Source of the DNA: Micromonospora pattaloongensis
GTDB taxonomy: Bacteria > Actinomycetota > Actinomycetes > Mycobacteriales > Micromonosporaceae
Length of the DNA stretch: 64,000 bases
Assembly: GCF_900107255.1 (NCBI RefSeq)
Contig: NZ_FNPH01000003.1
Coordinates: 434,001 to 498,000 of the forward strand
Direction: 5' to 3'
Shown: positions 21,565 through 31,227 of the stretch, in pieces
Layout: every line of letters starts with the position of its first letter
How positions within the stretch are numbered: the stretch's first letter is position 1
Notes under the pieces: model-generated
What the model was told of the DNA's origin: nothing
Databases searched by the model: none
Seen by the model: the letters and a program-made list of their open reading frames with translations, nothing else
Position numbers and translations under genes: made by a program

Positions 21565-21945
21565 TTACTTCCGGCCGGGCTTCTTCTTGCCGGCGACGGT
21601 CCGCTTCGGGCCCTTACGGGTACGCGCGTTGGTGCGCGTCCGCTGACCGCGCACGGGCAGACCGCGGCGGTGCCGGATCCCCTCGTAGCAGCCGATCTCG
21701 ACCTTGCGGCGGATGTCCGCGGCGACCTCGCGGCGCAGGTCGCCCTCTACCTTGTAGCTGCCCTCGATGTGGTCGCGGAGCTGCACGAGCTCCTCGTCCG
21801 TGAGGTCCTTGGCGCGCTTGTTCGGGTCGATGCCGGTGGCGGCGAGCGTCTCGAGCGCCCGGGTCCGACCGACCCCGAAGATGTAGGTGAGCGCGATCTC
21901 CATCCGCTTCTCGCGGGGGAGGTCCACGCCGACTAGACGTGCCAT
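21565..21945 (-). CDS. rpsM: 30S ribosomal protein S13
   Basis: Head protein that bridges to the large subunit and contacts P-site tRNA through its basic tail. The start is [17 protein letters not shown] (126 residues); an upstream in-frame Met 17 codons earlier is not part of the family. Signatures are [10 protein letters not shown] and [20 protein letters not shown]. The tail ends GKKKPGRK. It is separated from rpmJ by 196 nt that contain a CCACGAG/CTCGTGG inverted repeat of unknown use. Confidence 0.97.
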   Translation of the reverse strand: MARLVGVDLPREKRMEIALTYIFGVGRTRALETLAATGIDPNKRAKDLTDEELVQLRDHIEGSYKVEGDLRREVAADIRRKVEIGCYEGIRHRRGLPVRGQRTRTNARTRKGPKRTVAGKKKPGRK

Positions 21946-22141
21946 GTGCGGGCGTACTCCTCGTGGTGTTGTCACGGAGGTGTGGACCCGCCCCACCCCG
22001 TCTGCCCTGGCCTGTCGCTGAACAGACCGGACGGGCCCCGGCCTCCGACCGGGGGTAGGCCACGAGTGAGCGCAACGCGATGCGCTTCGCCGCTCGTGGC
22101 TGGGACGAGCATGTGCTGTTGTGCGGATCTGCCGCCGGGAC

Positions 22142-22255
22142 TCAGCCCTGGCGCTGCTTGTGGCGCGGGTCGGAGCAGATGACCATGACCCGGCCGTGCC
22201 GCCGGATGACCCGGCAGTTGTTGCAGATCCTCTTGACGCTCGGCTTGACCTTCAC
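22142..22255 (-). CDS. rpmJ: 50S ribosomal protein L36, zinc-binding form
   Basis: A 37-residue protein, too short for most gene calls, starting with GTG ([14 protein letters not shown]) and ending DPRHKQRQG. The zinc ligands C11, C14, C27 and H32 are all present, so this is the C+ paralogue that can be replaced by a zinc-free copy under zinc starvation in other actinobacteria. It lies between infA (93 nt) and rpsM, the standard order. Confidence 0.97.
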   Translation of the reverse strand: MKVKPSVKRICNNCRVIRRHGRVMVICSDPRHKQRQG

Positions 22256-22348
22256 GGTTTGCCTTACTTCCCATCTGGGCCCGGCGACGCGAGAACGCGG
22301 TGTCGGACCGTGAAGACGAACACGGGACGCCCGGCCGTCGTCAGGCGG

Positions 22349-22570
22349 TTACTTGTAGCGATAGACGATGCGCCCGCGGGTGAGGTCGTACGGCGAGAGC
22401 TCCACCACGACCCTGTCCTCGGGCAGGATGCGGATGTAGTGCTGCCGCATCTTGCCGCTGATGTGAGCCAGCACCTTGTGACCGTTCGCGAGCTCCACCC
22501 GGAACATGGCGTTCGGGAGTGGCTCGATGACCCGGCCTTCGATCTCGATGGCCCCGTCCTTTTTCGGCAT
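22349..22570 (-). CDS. infA: Translation initiation factor IF-1
   Basis: A 73-residue OB-fold factor that occupies the A site during initiation. The start [43 protein letters not shown] and the C-terminal [15 protein letters not shown] are diagnostic. GCGGAGG lies unusually close (2 nt) to the ATG. A sigma-70-like promoter lies about 140 nt upstream, so it starts the alpha operon. Confidence 0.98.
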   Translation of the reverse strand: MPKKDGAIEIEGRVIEPLPNAMFRVELANGHKVLAHISGKMRQHYIRILPEDRVVVELSPYDLTRGRIVYRYK

Positions 22571-22714
22571 GTCCTCCGCTGTCCTGACGTCGGTTTCTCG
22601 GGATCGGCTCACAACGTCTTTCACGGACGGGGACCGTCCGCGCCAGCCGCGGCTCCGACCGCCACCGAAGCGCAGGGTGGGCATGCCGGAGTGGACGCTG
22701 TGCGCCGATCAGCC

Positions 22715-22744
22715 AGTGTACGCGCGCGCAGGCAGGGACGCCAA
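22715..22744 (-). promoter_or_regulatory. Sigma-70-type promoter for infA and the alpha operon
   Basis: TTGGCG (22744-22739), 18 nt, TACACT (22720-22715) on the minus strand. The same TTGGCG-N18-TAC(T/A)CT design precedes rplJ. It implies an untranslated leader of about 140 nt before infA and separates the alpha operon from the DUF1707 gene upstream. Confidence 0.65.
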
Positions 22745-22789
22745 ACCGCGATCCGACGCGGCGCGGCAGAACGGACGAAAGGGAATGTA

Positions 22790-23329
22790 TCAGTCGCCGT
22801 CGTCGGAACCGGGCCGGTCCGCGCGGCACCGTTCCCGCTTCGCCTGCTTCCGGCCCCGCTTCGCCGCCGCCTTCTGCGGCTCCCCCGACGCCAGGCCGGC
22901 GATCGTCACGAACACCATGGCGACGCCCCACGGCCCGGCGACCCAGCCCGGCCAGAAATAGAGCAGCTCCTGCGACATCACGCAGATCGCGCCCCAGATG
23001 CCCGTCGTGAGCCCGACCACCCCGACGTAGGCGCCCCAGACCTCGCCGAGCCAGCGCCGTGTCGCCTGCGGATAGCGGCCGTCCGGCCCCGGAATCAGGT
23101 GCGGCTCGAACCCGGCCGGCGACAGCGGTGCGCGCTGCGCCGGGATGGCGCCGGGCAGGTCGGCCAGCAGCCCCTCCAGGTCGCCGTACGTCCTGGCCGC
23201 GTAGGCCCGCTGCAGCCGGTCGTCGAACTCGTGCAGGTCGAGCCGACCCTCGCTCAGCGCCGTACGCAACCGCTCGGCGACCGCCTCGCGATCGGCGTCC
23301 GCCGCCCGCATCTCGTCGCGCCCCGTCAT
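22790..23329 (-). CDS. DUF1707 and 2TM-domain membrane protein
   Basis: A 179-residue actinobacterial protein. Residues ~7-58 are a DUF1707 domain, with MRAADADREAVAERLRTALSEG and LDLHEFDDRLQRAYAARTYGDLEGLLADLP. Two membrane helices follow (~100-122 VWGAYVGVVGLTTGIWGAICV and ~128-150 LYFWPGWVAGPWGVAMVFV), then a short basic-to-acidic tail. DUF1707 proteins are small membrane proteins of unknown role, some near sensor systems. It intrudes between map and infA, which are neighbours in many actinobacteria. The start is MTGRDEMRAA; the Met at 23311 is an alternative. Confidence 0.85.
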   Translation of the reverse strand: MTGRDEMRAADADREAVAERLRTALSEGRLDLHEFDDRLQRAYAARTYGDLEGLLADLPGAIPAQRAPLSPAGFEPHLIPGPDGRYPQATRRWLGEVWGAYVGVVGLTTGIWGAICVMSQELLYFWPGWVAGPWGVAMVFVTIAGLASGEPQKAAAKRGRKQAKRERCRADRPGSDDGD

Positions 23330-23377
23330 GCTCCACAGCATGCCAGCACGGCACCACCGCAGACGATCAAGAGGGGC

Positions 23378-24226
23378 TCAGATCGCGGAACCCGCCGGCT
23401 GCCGGGCGGTCACGAGATCGCCGAGACGCCCCCGGCCGCCGTCCGCGGCGGTCAGCACCCACACCCCGTCGTCCAGCAGCGCGATCGAGTGCTCGACGTG
23501 CGCCGCGATCGACCCGTCGCGGGTCACCACCGTCCAGCCGTCGGCGAGCTCCTCGCTCTTCGGCGAGCCCAGCGTGATCATCGGTTCGATGGCGAGCGCC
23601 ATGCCCGGCACCAACCGCGGGCCCTTGCCCGGCCGCCCGTAGTTCAGCACGTGCGGGTCCTGGTGCATCTCGGTGCCGATCCCGTGCCCGCCGTATCCCT
23701 CGACGATGCCGTACCGGCCGGCCTTGCGGACCGCGGTCTCGACCGCGTGCGAGATGTCGGTCAGCCGGCCGCGCCCGCTCGCCGCGCCCCGCGCCGCCGC
23801 CTCGATCCCGGCCCACATCGCGTCGTCGGCGACCGCGGCCATCTTCAGCAGCTCCGGACGGACCTCGCCGACCCCGACTGTGATGGCGGAGTCGCCGTGC
23901 CAGCCGTCGAGCACCGCGCCGCAGTCGATCGAGATCAGGTCGCCGTCCCGGAGGACCTGTCGCGGCGACGGGATCGCGTGCACGATCTGCTCGTTGACGG
24001 AGGAGCAGATCGTCGCCGGGTAGCCGTGGTAGCCCTTGAACGACGGCACGCCCCCCGCGTCCCGGATCACCGATTCGGCGATCGCGTCGAGGTCCGCGGT
24101 CGTGACACCCGGGGCGATCGCCTCCCGCATCCGCGACAGCGCCGCCGCCACGACGAGCCCGGCGGCCCGCATCTTCTCGATCTGCTCGGGGGTCTTCAGC
24201 TGGATGTCGAGCTGCTGCCGGCGCAT
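23378..24226 (-). CDS. map: Methionine aminopeptidase, type I
   Basis: Removes the initiator methionine from nascent proteins. 282 residues with the full metal site: D101 and D112 in SIDCGAVLDGWHGD, H181 in YGGHGIGTEMH, E214 in LAIEPM and E245 in AHVEHSIAL. It begins MRRQQLDIQLKTPEQIEKM, without the N-terminal zinc-finger or SH3-binding extension found in type Ic enzymes. It follows adk by 96 nt in the secY-adk-map group. Confidence 0.97.
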   Translation of the reverse strand: MRRQQLDIQLKTPEQIEKMRAAGLVVAAALSRMREAIAPGVTTADLDAIAESVIRDAGGVPSFKGYHGYPATICSSVNEQIVHAIPSPRQVLRDGDLISIDCGAVLDGWHGDSAITVGVGEVRPELLKMAAVADDAMWAGIEAAARGAASGRGRLTDISHAVETAVRKAGRYGIVEGYGGHGIGTEMHQDPHVLNYGRPGKGPRLVPGMALAIEPMITLGSPKSEELADGWTVVTRDGSIAAHVEHSIALLDDGVWVLTAADGGRGRLGDLVTARQPAGSAI

Positions 24227-24322
24227 GCCGTTTTGCCTTTCACTTGCGGGGCGCGCGCCGACCGTTCACGCGTTCGCCCTGTCGACCCCTGACGCGAGGC
24301 GCGTTCGCGCCCGCAGCCGAGC

Positions 24323-24976
24323 CTATCCGCCGTACGACCGCAGTGCGTCGATAGCCCGGACGGTCACGTCCTCCACCGGCCCGGTGGCGTCGATCCCGAC
24401 GAGCTTGCCCTGCGCGCCGTAGTAGTCGACCAGCGGCGCGGTCTTCTCCGCGTACTCCACCAGTCGCTTGGCGATCGTCTCGGCCTTGTCGTCGTCGCGC
24501 TGGAACAGCTCTGCGCCGCACCGGTCACAGATCCCCTCACGCGCCGGCGCGTCGAACTCGACGTGCCAGATCTTCCCGCAGCCGCGGCAGGTGCGGCGGC
24601 CGGAGAGGCGCCGGATCACCTCGTCGTCGTCGACGACCAGTTCCAGCACGAGGTCGAGCGCGGTGCCGAGGTCGGCCAGCAGCTTGTCCAGCGCGGCCGC
24701 CTGCGGCGTCGTACGCGGGAAGCCGTCGAGCAGGAACCCGTCAGCCGCGTCCGGCTCGGCGAGCCGGTCCCGGACCATGTTGATCGTGACCTCGTCCGGC
24801 ACGAGCTTGCCGGCGTCCATGAACCGCTTCGCCTCGACCCCCAGGGGCGTGCCCTGGGAGACGTTGGCGCGGAAGATGTCCCCGGTCGAGATCTTCGGCA
24901 CGGCCAGGTGGGCGGCGATGAACTCCGCCTGTGTCCCCTTCCCCGCTCCTGGGGGGCCTACCAGTACGAGCCTCAT
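24323..24976 (-). CDS. adk: Adenylate kinase, zinc-lid form
   Basis: Catalyses ATP + AMP = 2 ADP. 217 residues, with P-loop [10 protein letters not shown] (7-16), AMP-binding region KISTGDIFR, and [13 protein letters not shown]. The lid carries four cysteines (C130, C133, C150, C153), so it is the zinc-stabilised long form. Its ATG directly abuts the secY stop (TAG then ATG, no gap), so the two are translationally linked. Confidence 0.98.
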   Translation of the reverse strand: MRLVLVGPPGAGKGTQAEFIAAHLAVPKISTGDIFRANVSQGTPLGVEAKRFMDAGKLVPDEVTINMVRDRLAEPDAADGFLLDGFPRTTPQAAALDKLLADLGTALDLVLELVVDDDEVIRRLSGRRTCRGCGKIWHVEFDAPAREGICDRCGAELFQRDDDKAETIAKRLVEYAEKTAPLVDYYGAQGKLVGIDATGPVEDVTVRAIDALRSYGG

Positions 24977-26302
24977 CTACCGGAGGAACCCTTCGTAGTT
25001 CCGCTGCATCAGTTGGCTCTCGATCTGCTTCACCGTCTCGAGGCCGACGCCGACCATGATCAGCACCGCGGTGCCACCGAACGGGAAGTTCTGGTACTGC
25101 TGGTTGTCGAGCCAGATGAAGAAGAAGTTCGGCAGGATCGAGACGATACCGAGGTACAGCGCGCCGGGGAGGGTGATCCGGCTGAGAATGAAGTCGAGAT
25201 ACTCGGCGGTCGGCTTACCCGGCCGGATACCGGGCACGAAACCGCCGTACTTCTTCATGTTGTCCGCGACCTCGGTCGGGTTGAACGTGATCGAGACGTA
25301 GAAGTACGTGAAGAAGATGATCAGCAGGAAGTACACCGCGATGTACGTCGGGCTGCTCGGCGTCGCGAGGTTGTTCTGCACCCATGCCTGCACGTCGCCC
25401 GGGTTGTTCTGGTCGAAGAACTGGAGGGCGAGCTGCGGCAGGTAGAGCAGCGACGAGGCGAAGATGACCGGGATGACACCCGCCTGGTTGACCTTCAGCG
25501 GGATGTACGTCGACGTGCCGCCGTACATCTTGCGGCCGATCATGCGCTTGGCGTACTGCACGGGGATCCGGCGCTGCGCCTGCTCGATGAAGACCACCGC
25601 GGTGATGACCACCAGCACCAGGGCGAGCACCAGGAAGAACATCCCCCAGCCCTTGCTGGTCTTGATGGACCAGCCCTCGCTGGGCAGCCGCGCCGCGATC
25701 GAGGTGAAGATCAGCACCGACATGCCGTTGCCGACGCCCCGGTCGGTGATGAGCTCGCCGAGCCACATCACCATGCCCGTACCCGCGGTCATCGTGATCA
25801 CGAGCGTGACCAGCGTGAGCCAGGTGGGCAGGTCGGTCTGCGGAATGATCGGGAACTGGTCACACATGTTGTTGAACAGCTGCCCGGAGCGGGCCAGCGC
25901 CACGAAGGCGGAGGCCTGCAGGATCCCCAGACCCAGGGTCAGGTACCGCGTGTACTGCGTGATCTTCGCCTGACCGGCCTGGCCCTCCTTGCGGAGCTGC
26001 TCCAGCCGTGGGATCACCACGGTGAGCAGCTGCAGGATGATCGAGGCGGTGATGTAGGGCATGATGCCCAGCGCGAAGACCGAAAGCTGCAACAGCGCGC
26101 CGCCGGAGAAGAGGTTCAGCAGCGTGAAGACGCCGCTCTGCTCGCCCTGCATGACGTCGATGCACTTCTGCACGTTGCCGTAGGAGACGCCCGGGCTGGG
26201 CAGCGTAGCGCCGAGCCGGTAGATGGCGACGATGCCTACGGTGAACAGCAGCTTCTTGCGCAGGTCAGGCGTGCGAAACGCACTGAGAAAGGCGGAGAGC
26301 AA
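24977..26302 (-). CDS. secY: Protein translocase channel subunit SecY
   Basis: Forms the ten-helix channel of the Sec translocon with SecE and SecG. 441 residues. Conserved parts include LRKKLLFTVGIVAIYRLGATLPSPG in the first segment and KKYGGFVPGIRPGKPTAEYL in cytoplasmic loop C5, the SecA and ribosome contact. The C-terminal QLMQRNYEGFLR is the usual tail. It is separated from rplO by 233 nt containing a hairpin and short AT-rich patches, so it may have extra control. Confidence 0.98.
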   Translation of the reverse strand: MLSAFLSAFRTPDLRKKLLFTVGIVAIYRLGATLPSPGVSYGNVQKCIDVMQGEQSGVFTLLNLFSGGALLQLSVFALGIMPYITASIILQLLTVVIPRLEQLRKEGQAGQAKITQYTRYLTLGLGILQASAFVALARSGQLFNNMCDQFPIIPQTDLPTWLTLVTLVITMTAGTGMVMWLGELITDRGVGNGMSVLIFTSIAARLPSEGWSIKTSKGWGMFFLVLALVLVVITAVVFIEQAQRRIPVQYAKRMIGRKMYGGTSTYIPLKVNQAGVIPVIFASSLLYLPQLALQFFDQNNPGDVQAWVQNNLATPSSPTYIAVYFLLIIFFTYFYVSITFNPTEVADNMKKYGGFVPGIRPGKPTAEYLDFILSRITLPGALYLGIVSILPNFFFIWLDNQQYQNFPFGGTAVLIMVGVGLETVKQIESQLMQRNYEGFLR

Positions 26303-26479
26303 CTTCTTCCTCCTGCGCGAGGCGGCCGCCGCGATTCACGGCGGGTCGGGGTGGGTGTCGGGGGAACGCCCGATGTCCATGCTGGGATCGGACTCTAACA
26401 GTCCGGCGGGTGTCTGGGCAGGTGCGCCCTGGCACATTAACCGTGCCCGATATTAATGGGCGGAAAGGTCCCTTTGTAG

Positions 26480-26524
26480 ACCGTGGCGCCCGCCAGTTGC
26501 AGTGAACTGAGCGAGCGCCACGGT
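26480..26524 (-). terminator. Hairpin between rplO and secY
   Basis: A 10-bp repeat ACCGTGGCGC / GCGCCACGGT (26480-26489 / 26515-26524) has a second small hairpin (CAGTT/AACTG) in its loop. It begins 11 nt after the rplO stop and could partly end spc-operon transcription before secY. The AT-rich stretch at 26430-26460 downstream may hold a weak promoter, but no consensus pair is clear. Confidence 0.55.
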
Positions 26525-26535
26525 CGGAGTGCTAC

Positions 26536-26979
26536 TTAGAGCTCGGTGACGGAGCCGCCGGCAGCGGTGATCTTCTCCTTGGCCGACGCGCTGAACGCGT
26601 GCGCCGACACCTGGAGCGTCACCCCACCGAGGTCGCCGGTGCCGAGCACCTTGACCGGCTGGCCCTTGCGGACCGCGCCGGCCTCGGCCAGCTCCAGCGG
26701 GCCGATCTGGCCGCCGTTGGGGAAGAGCTCGGCGAGCCGGTCCAGGTTCACGACCTGGAACACGACCTTGAACTTGTTCTTGAAGCCCTTCATCTTCGGC
26801 AGGCGCATGTGGAGGGGCATCTGCCCACCCTCGAACGCCGCCGAGATGTTCTTCCGGGCCTTGGAACCCTTGGTGCCCCGACCGGCGGTCTTGCCCTTGG
26901 AGCCCTCACCGCGACCCACACGGGTCTTCGCGGTCTTGGCGCCCGGAGCCGGACGGAGGTGGTGGACCTTGATCGTCAT
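26536..26979 (-). CDS. rplO: 50S ribosomal protein L15
   Basis: Late-assembly protein of the central protuberance base. 147 residues with the glycine/basic N-terminus ([20 protein letters not shown]) and the [19 protein letters not shown] block that defines L15. Its ATG overlaps the rpmD stop by one base (TAATG). It is the last ribosomal protein gene of the spc operon. Confidence 0.98.
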   Translation of the reverse strand: MTIKVHHLRPAPGAKTAKTRVGRGEGSKGKTAGRGTKGSKARKNISAAFEGGQMPLHMRLPKMKGFKNKFKVVFQVVNLDRLAELFPNGGQIGPLELAEAGAVRKGQPVKVLGTGDLGGVTLQVSAHAFSASAKEKITAAGGSVTEL

Positions 26980-27161
26980 TACTCGACCTCCTCGACCTTC
27001 ACGAGGTGGTTCACGGCGAAGATCATGCCCCGAATCTCGGGACGGTCCTCCTTGACCACCACGTCATTGATCCGCTTGAGCCCGAGCGACCGCAGCGACT
27101 CGCGCTGGTTGTGCTTGGCCCCGATCTCGGACCGGACCTGGGTGACCTTGAGACGCGCCAT
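26979..27161 (-). CDS. rpmD: 50S ribosomal protein L30
   Basis: A 60-residue protein, [14 protein letters not shown] with the conserved [17 protein letters not shown] block. An ATG two codons upstream (27167) forms an ATGA overlap with the rpsE stop and is an alternative start; GGGGG lies 7 nt before the one chosen. It lies between rpsE and rplO, the normal spc order. Confidence 0.95.
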   Translation of the reverse strand: MARLKVTQVRSEIGAKHNQRESLRSLGLKRINDVVVKEDRPEIRGMIFAVNHLVKVEEVE

Positions 27162-27163
27162 CG

Positions 27164-27778
27164 TCATGCCCCCGTACCCGCGCGGGTCGCCAACATGGCG
27201 GCCGGCGCGACATCCTCGACCGGCAGGCCACGGCGAGCCGCGACCGCCTCCGGCGACTCGAGGCCCTTCAGCGCGGCCACGGTGGCGTGCACGATGTTGA
27301 TCGGGTTCGAGGAGCCGAGGCTCTTCGAGAGCACATCGTGGATACCGGCGCACTCCAGCACGGCACGCACCGGACCACCCGCGATGACACCCGTACCGGC
27401 GCTGGCCGGCTTGAGCAGGACGACGCCGGCGGCGTCCTCGCCCTGCACCGGGTGCGGAATCGACGAGGCGATCCGGGGCACCTTGAAGAAGTGCTTCTTG
27501 GCCTCCTCGACACCCTTGGCGATCGCCGCGGGCACCTCCTTGGCCTTGCCGTAGCCCACGCCGACGGTGCCGTCGCCGTCGCCCACGATCACCAGGGCGG
27601 TGAAGCTGAAGCGACGACCACCCTTCACGACCTTGGCGACACGGTTGATAGCGACGACCCGCTCGAGGTGCGGGGTCTTCTCGACGGGCGCGTTACCGCG
27701 GCCGCCCTCACGGCGGTTGTCGCGGCGACCACCTTCGCTGCCACCGGACCCGCCGCCACGGCGCTGTTGACCTGGCAT
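27164..27778 (-). CDS. rpsE: 30S ribosomal protein S5
   Basis: Protein of the mRNA entry channel that affects decoding accuracy. 204 residues. The first ~35 are a Gly/Arg-rich extension ([20 protein letters not shown]) before [20 protein letters not shown], the S5 double-stranded-RNA-binding domain. The spectinomycin loop [10 protein letters not shown] has no deletion. The C-terminal domain contains [19 protein letters not shown]. Confidence 0.98.
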   Translation of the reverse strand: MPGQQRRGGGSGGSEGGRRDNRREGGRGNAPVEKTPHLERVVAINRVAKVVKGGRRFSFTALVIVGDGDGTVGVGYGKAKEVPAAIAKGVEEAKKHFFKVPRIASSIPHPVQGEDAAGVVLLKPASAGTGVIAGGPVRAVLECAGIHDVLSKSLGSSNPINIVHATVAALKGLESPEAVAARRGLPVEDVAPAAMLATRAGTGA

Positions 27779-27808
27779 CAGCAGCCTTCCTTCCTTTTCG
27801 TGACGGGG

Positions 27809-28198
27809 TTAGAACTCGAGCCCGGCTTCGCGCGCGGCGTCGGCCAGCGCGGCGATCCGCCCCGCGTACCGGTTGCCACCGCGGTCGAAGACGACCTTGG
27901 AAACGCCAGCGGCCTTCGCCCGCTCGGCGAGGAGCGCGCCGACCTGGCGTGCCAGGGCGCTCTTGTCGCCCTCGCCGTTGCGGATCGAAGCGTCCAGCGT
28001 CGACGCCGACGCCAGGGTGTGACCCTTGGTGTCGTCGACGACCTGCGCCGTGATGTGCCGCAGCGAGCGGGTGACGACCAGGCGGGGACGCTCCGGCGTC
28101 CCGTTGACGTTCTTGCGAACGCGGAAGTGCCGACGCGCCCGCCCGATGGCGCGCTTGGCGGCGACGCCGCGACGGCGCTTGAGCAGCGTGGCGGTCAC
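27809..28198 (-). CDS. rplR: 50S ribosomal protein L18
   Basis: 5S rRNA-binding protein of the central protuberance. 129 residues starting with GTG in a GTGA overlap with the rplF stop. It has a basic N-terminus ([22 protein letters not shown]), then [20 protein letters not shown], with [28 protein letters not shown] at the end. Overlap implies coupled translation with L6. Confidence 0.98.
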   Translation of the reverse strand: MTATLLKRRRGVAAKRAIGRARRHFRVRKNVNGTPERPRLVVTRSLRHITAQVVDDTKGHTLASASTLDASIRNGEGDKSALARQVGALLAERAKAAGVSKVVFDRGGNRYAGRIAALADAAREAGLEF

Positions 28199-28737
28199 TT
28201 CTTACCTGCCTTTCCAGCCTTACGGCGGATGACCTCGCCCTGGTAACGAACACCCTTGCCCTTGTAGGGCTCCGGCGGGCGGATCTTCCGGATGTTGGCG
28301 GCCACCTCGCCGACCTGCTGCTTGTCGATACCCGACACGTGGAACAGGGTCGGCTTCTCGACCGTGAAGGTGATGCCGGCCGGGGCCTGCACGAGAACCG
28401 GGTGCGAGAACCCGAGCGCGAACTCCAGGTCGCTGCCCTTGGCGGTGACCCGGTAACCCGTGCCGGCGATCTCCAGGCTCTTGCGGTAGCCCTCGGTCAC
28501 GCCGACGATCATGTTGGCGAGAAGGGTACGGGACAGCCCGTGCAGCTCCTTCGCCTTGCGCTCGTCGTTCGGGCGCGACACCTGCAGCTCGCCGGTCTCG
28601 GCGCGCTCCACCTTGATCGGCTCGGAGAGGACGTGCTGCAGCTCGCCCTTCGGGCCCTTCACCTTGACGGTCTGGCCGTCGATCGTGACATCGACACCGG
28701 CCGGAACCGGGATCGACTTACGTCCAATACGCGACAT
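28195..28737 (-). CDS. rplF: 50S ribosomal protein L6
   Basis: Large-subunit protein near the factor-binding site. 180 residues from [17 protein letters not shown]; a longer in-frame ORF upstream overlaps rpsH and is not used. Duplicated L6 fold, with the C-terminal signature [22 protein letters not shown]. 16 nt downstream of rpsH. Confidence 0.98.
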   Translation of the reverse strand: MSRIGRKSIPVPAGVDVTIDGQTVKVKGPKGELQHVLSEPIKVERAETGELQVSRPNDERKAKELHGLSRTLLANMIVGVTEGYRKSLEIAGTGYRVTAKGSDLEFALGFSHPVLVQAPAGITFTVEKPTLFHVSGIDKQQVGEVAANIRKIRPPEPYKGKGVRYQGEVIRRKAGKAGKK

Positions 28738-28753
28738 TTCTACCAGTCTCCCG

Positions 28754-29161
28754 TTACCAGACGAAGGCGAGGACTTCCCCGCCAACGCTCCGCTTGCGGG
28801 CCTGCCGGTCGGTGAGCAGCCCCTGGGACGTCGAAATGATCGCCACGCCCAGCCCACCGAGCACGCGCGGGAGCTCGTCCGACTTGGCGTAAACCCGGAG
28901 ACCGGGCTTGGACACGCGCTTGATGCCGGCCAGGCTCCGCTCGCGGTTCTGGCCGTACTTCAGCTCGACGACCAGTCGCTTGCCGACGGCGCCCTCAGCG
29001 GGCTCCTCGACCGACCAGGTGGCGATGTAACCCTCGGCCTTGAGGACCTCGGCGATGTTCGCCTTGATCTTCGAGTAGGGCATCGTCACCTGGTCGTGGT
29101 ACGCCTGGTTGGCGTTACGCAGACGCGTGAGCATGTCTGCGATCGGGTCGGTCATCGTCAT
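28754..29161 (-). CDS. rpsH: 30S ribosomal protein S8
   Basis: Central-domain 16S rRNA binder and, in E. coli, the translational repressor of the spc operon. 135 residues, [23 protein letters not shown] to GGEVLAFVW, with the [17 protein letters not shown]-binding loop. The ATG two codons later (29155) is an alternative; the spacing from AAAGG favours 29161. 62 nt after rpsZ. Confidence 0.98.
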   Translation of the reverse strand: MTMTDPIADMLTRLRNANQAYHDQVTMPYSKIKANIAEVLKAEGYIATWSVEEPAEGAVGKRLVVELKYGQNRERSLAGIKRVSKPGLRVYAKSDELPRVLGGLGVAIISTSQGLLTDRQARKRSVGGEVLAFVW

Positions 29162-29223
29162 GGGTTTGTCAGCCTTTCTCGCCGGGGTTCCCAGGTCGCC
29201 CGGGGCCTACGGCGAAGAGAGTG

Positions 29224-29409
29224 TTACCAGGAAGCCTTGGACACGCCGGGCAGCTCACCGCGGTGGGCCATCTCCCGGATGCACACGCGGCAGAGGCCGA
29301 ACTTGCGGTAGACCGCCTTCGGACGCCCGCAGCGCTGGCAACGGGTGTACGCGCGCACCGAGAACTTCGGCTTCGCGGCCGCCTTCAGGATCAGCGCCTT
29401 CTTGGCCAT
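29224..29409 (-). CDS. rpsZ: 30S ribosomal protein S14, short zinc type
   Basis: A 61-residue S14 of the short zinc-binding class, with ligands C24, C27 (CQRC) and C40, C43 (CRVC), and ending [10 protein letters not shown]. Actinobacteria often carry a longer zinc-free S14 elsewhere under zinc control. One base separates it from the rplE stop, so translation is coupled. Confidence 0.97.
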   Translation of the reverse strand: MAKKALILKAAAKPKFSVRAYTRCQRCGRPKAVYRKFGLCRVCIREMAHRGELPGVSKASW

Positions 29410-29410
29410 C

Positions 29411-29980
29411 TCAGTTCTCCTTGAACGGGAAGCCCAGGAGCTTCAGCAGCGCCCGGCCCTCGTCGTCGGTCTTGGCGGTCGTGACCACCGTGATGTCCAT
29501 GCCCCGCGTGCGATCGATCCGGTCCTGGTCGATCTCGTGGAACACCGACTGCTCGGTCAGGCCGAACGTGTAGTTGCCGTGACCGTCGAGCTTGCGCCCG
29601 TCCAGACCGCGGAAGTCACGGATACGCGGCAGCGCGATCGACAGCAGCCGGTCCAGGAACTCCCACATCCGGTCGCCACGAAGGGTGACCTTCGCGCCGA
29701 TCGGCATGCCCTCGCGGAGCTTGAACTGCGCGATGGACTTGGTCGCCCGCCGCACCTGCGGCTTCTGACCGGTGATGGTGGCCAGGTCCCGGACCGCGCC
29801 GTCGATCAGCTTCGCGTCGCGAGCGGCCTCGCCGACACCCATGTTGACGACGATCTTGACCAGGCCCGGCACCTGCATCGCGTTGGCGTACTGGTACTGC
29901 TCGCGCAGCTTCGCCACGATCTCGTTGCGGTACCGCTGCTTGAGGCGCGGCTGAATCTTGGTTTCGGTAGCCGTGGTCAT
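29411..29980 (-). CDS. rplE: 50S ribosomal protein L5
   Basis: 5S rRNA-binding protein that also touches P-site tRNA. 189 residues with [21 protein letters not shown], the signature [22 protein letters not shown] and [19 protein letters not shown]. Its ATG shares a base with the rplX stop (TGATG). Confidence 0.98.
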   Translation of the reverse strand: MTTATETKIQPRLKQRYRNEIVAKLREQYQYANAMQVPGLVKIVVNMGVGEAARDAKLIDGAVRDLATITGQKPQVRRATKSIAQFKLREGMPIGAKVTLRGDRMWEFLDRLLSIALPRIRDFRGLDGRKLDGHGNYTFGLTEQSVFHEIDQDRIDRTRGMDITVVTTAKTDDEGRALLKLLGFPFKEN

Positions 29981-30294
29981 CAGAGGTCCTTACCGGTGCT
30001 ACGCGCGATGCGAACCTTGCGGCCGTTCTCGTCGAACCGGTACCCGACCCGCGTCGGGTTGCCCTCGGAGTCCACGACCATCACGTTCGAGATGTGGATC
30101 GGAGCTTCCTGGGTGACGATGCCACCGGTCTTCGCGCCGCGCTGGGTGGTGCGGATGCGTTCGTGCTTCTTGACCCGGTTCACGCCCTCGACCAGGACCT
30201 TGTCCTGCCGCGGGTAGGCCGCGATGACCTTGCCCTTGGCACCCTTGTCCTTGCCGGCGATGACGACGACCGTGTCGCCCTTCTTCACCTTCAC
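29980..30294 (-). CDS. rplX: 50S ribosomal protein L24
   Basis: Assembly initiator near the exit tunnel. 104 residues, [21 protein letters not shown] containing the KOW motif, then [22 protein letters not shown] and [19 protein letters not shown]. Three nt after rplN. Confidence 0.98.
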   Translation of the reverse strand: MKVKKGDTVVVIAGKDKGAKGKVIAAYPRQDKVLVEGVNRVKKHERIRTTQRGAKTGGIVTQEAPIHISNVMVVDSEGNPTRVGYRFDENGRKVRIARSTGKDL

Positions 30295-30297
30295 GGG

Positions 30298-30666
30298 CTA
30301 CAGCACCTCCGGGGCCAGCGAGATGATCTTCATGAACCGCTTGTCCCGCAGCTCACGCCCAACCGGGCCGAAGATGCGGGTACCCCGCGGGTCCCCGCCC
30401 TCCTTGATGATGACGGCGGCGTTCTCGTCGAAGCGGATGTACGACCCGTCCGGGCGCCGCTTCTCCTTCGCGGTACGGACGACGACGGCCTTGACCACGT
30501 CGCCCTTCTTCACACCGGCACCCGGGATGGCGTCCTTCACGGTCGCCACGATCACGTCGCCGATGCCTGCGTAGCGCCGACCGGAGCCGCCGAGCACGCG
30601 GATGCACAGGATTTCCCGGGCACCCGTGTTGTCGGCGACGCGCAGTCGCGACTCCTGCTGGATCAC
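30298..30666 (-). CDS. rplN: 50S ribosomal protein L14
   Basis: Intersubunit-bridge protein, 122 residues, [27 protein letters not shown] with the L14 signature [21 protein letters not shown] and ending [11 protein letters not shown]. It is preceded by a 55-nt gap after rpsQ that holds a short CTCCACC/GGTGGAG palindrome. Confidence 0.98.
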   Translation of the reverse strand: MIQQESRLRVADNTGAREILCIRVLGGSGRRYAGIGDVIVATVKDAIPGAGVKKGDVVKAVVVRTAKEKRRPDGSYIRFDENAAVIIKEGGDPRGTRIFGPVGRELRDKRFMKIISLAPEVL

Positions 30667-30721
30667 GTCTATCTCCTATGTCTGCCAGTTCTCCACCGCG
30701 GTGGAGCTTGGCGGAACGCGG

Positions 30722-30994
30722 CTACTTAGCCCTTTCGAGGATCTCCACGACCCGCCACCGCTTGGTGGCGGAGAGCGGACGGGTCTCCATCAGCAGCACC
30801 CGGTCGCCGATGCCGCACGCGTTCTGCTCGTCGTGCGCCTTCAGCTTGCTGGTACGGCGCATGACCTTGCCGTACAGCGGGTGCTTGACCCGGTCCTCGA
30901 CCTCGACGACGACCGTCTTCTCCATCTTGTCGCTGACCACGAGGCCCTCGCGCGTCTTGCGCCGGGCCCGCGGAGCGGCGTTCGTCTCACTCAT
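30722..30994 (-). CDS. rpsQ: 30S ribosomal protein S17
   Basis: OB-fold 16S rRNA binder, 90 residues. A short basic extension ([13 protein letters not shown]) precedes [30 protein letters not shown] overlap with the rpmC stop indicates coupled translation at the S10/spc junction. Confidence 0.98.
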   Translation of the reverse strand: MSETNAAPRARRKTREGLVVSDKMEKTVVVEVEDRVKHPLYGKVMRRTSKLKAHDEQNACGIGDRVLLMETRPLSATKRWRVVEILERAK

Positions 30995-31227
30995 GATGCA
31001 GCCACCTCAGTCGGCGCGGCCGAGAGCCCCAGCTCGCGCTCACGCATGATCGTGTAGATCCGGGCGATCTCCCGACGGATGACCTGCAGCCGGCGGTTGT
31101 TGTCCAGCTGCCCGGTCGCGGCCTGCACGCGGAGGTTGAACAGCTCCGCCTTGGCCTCCCGCAGCTTCGTGACCAGCTCCTCCTCGGAGAGCTCACGCAG
31201 CTCGGCGGCCTTAACGCCCGCTGCCAT
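30991..31227 (-). CDS. rpmC: 50S ribosomal protein L29
   Basis: Two-helix protein at the tunnel exit, a docking site for trigger factor and SRP in other bacteria. 78 residues: [35 protein letters not shown] then [19 protein letters not shown]. Its ATG shares one base with the rplP stop. Confidence 0.97.
   Translation of the reverse strand: MAAGVKAAELRELSEEELVTKLREAKAELFNLRVQAATGQLDNNRRLQVIRREIARIYTIMRERELGLSAAPTEVAAS

Noticed and set aside
21946-22141. Possible small gene between rpsM and rpmJ
   Set aside because: The 196-nt gap has a CCACGAG/CTCGTGG repeat but no ORF with an SD or family match.
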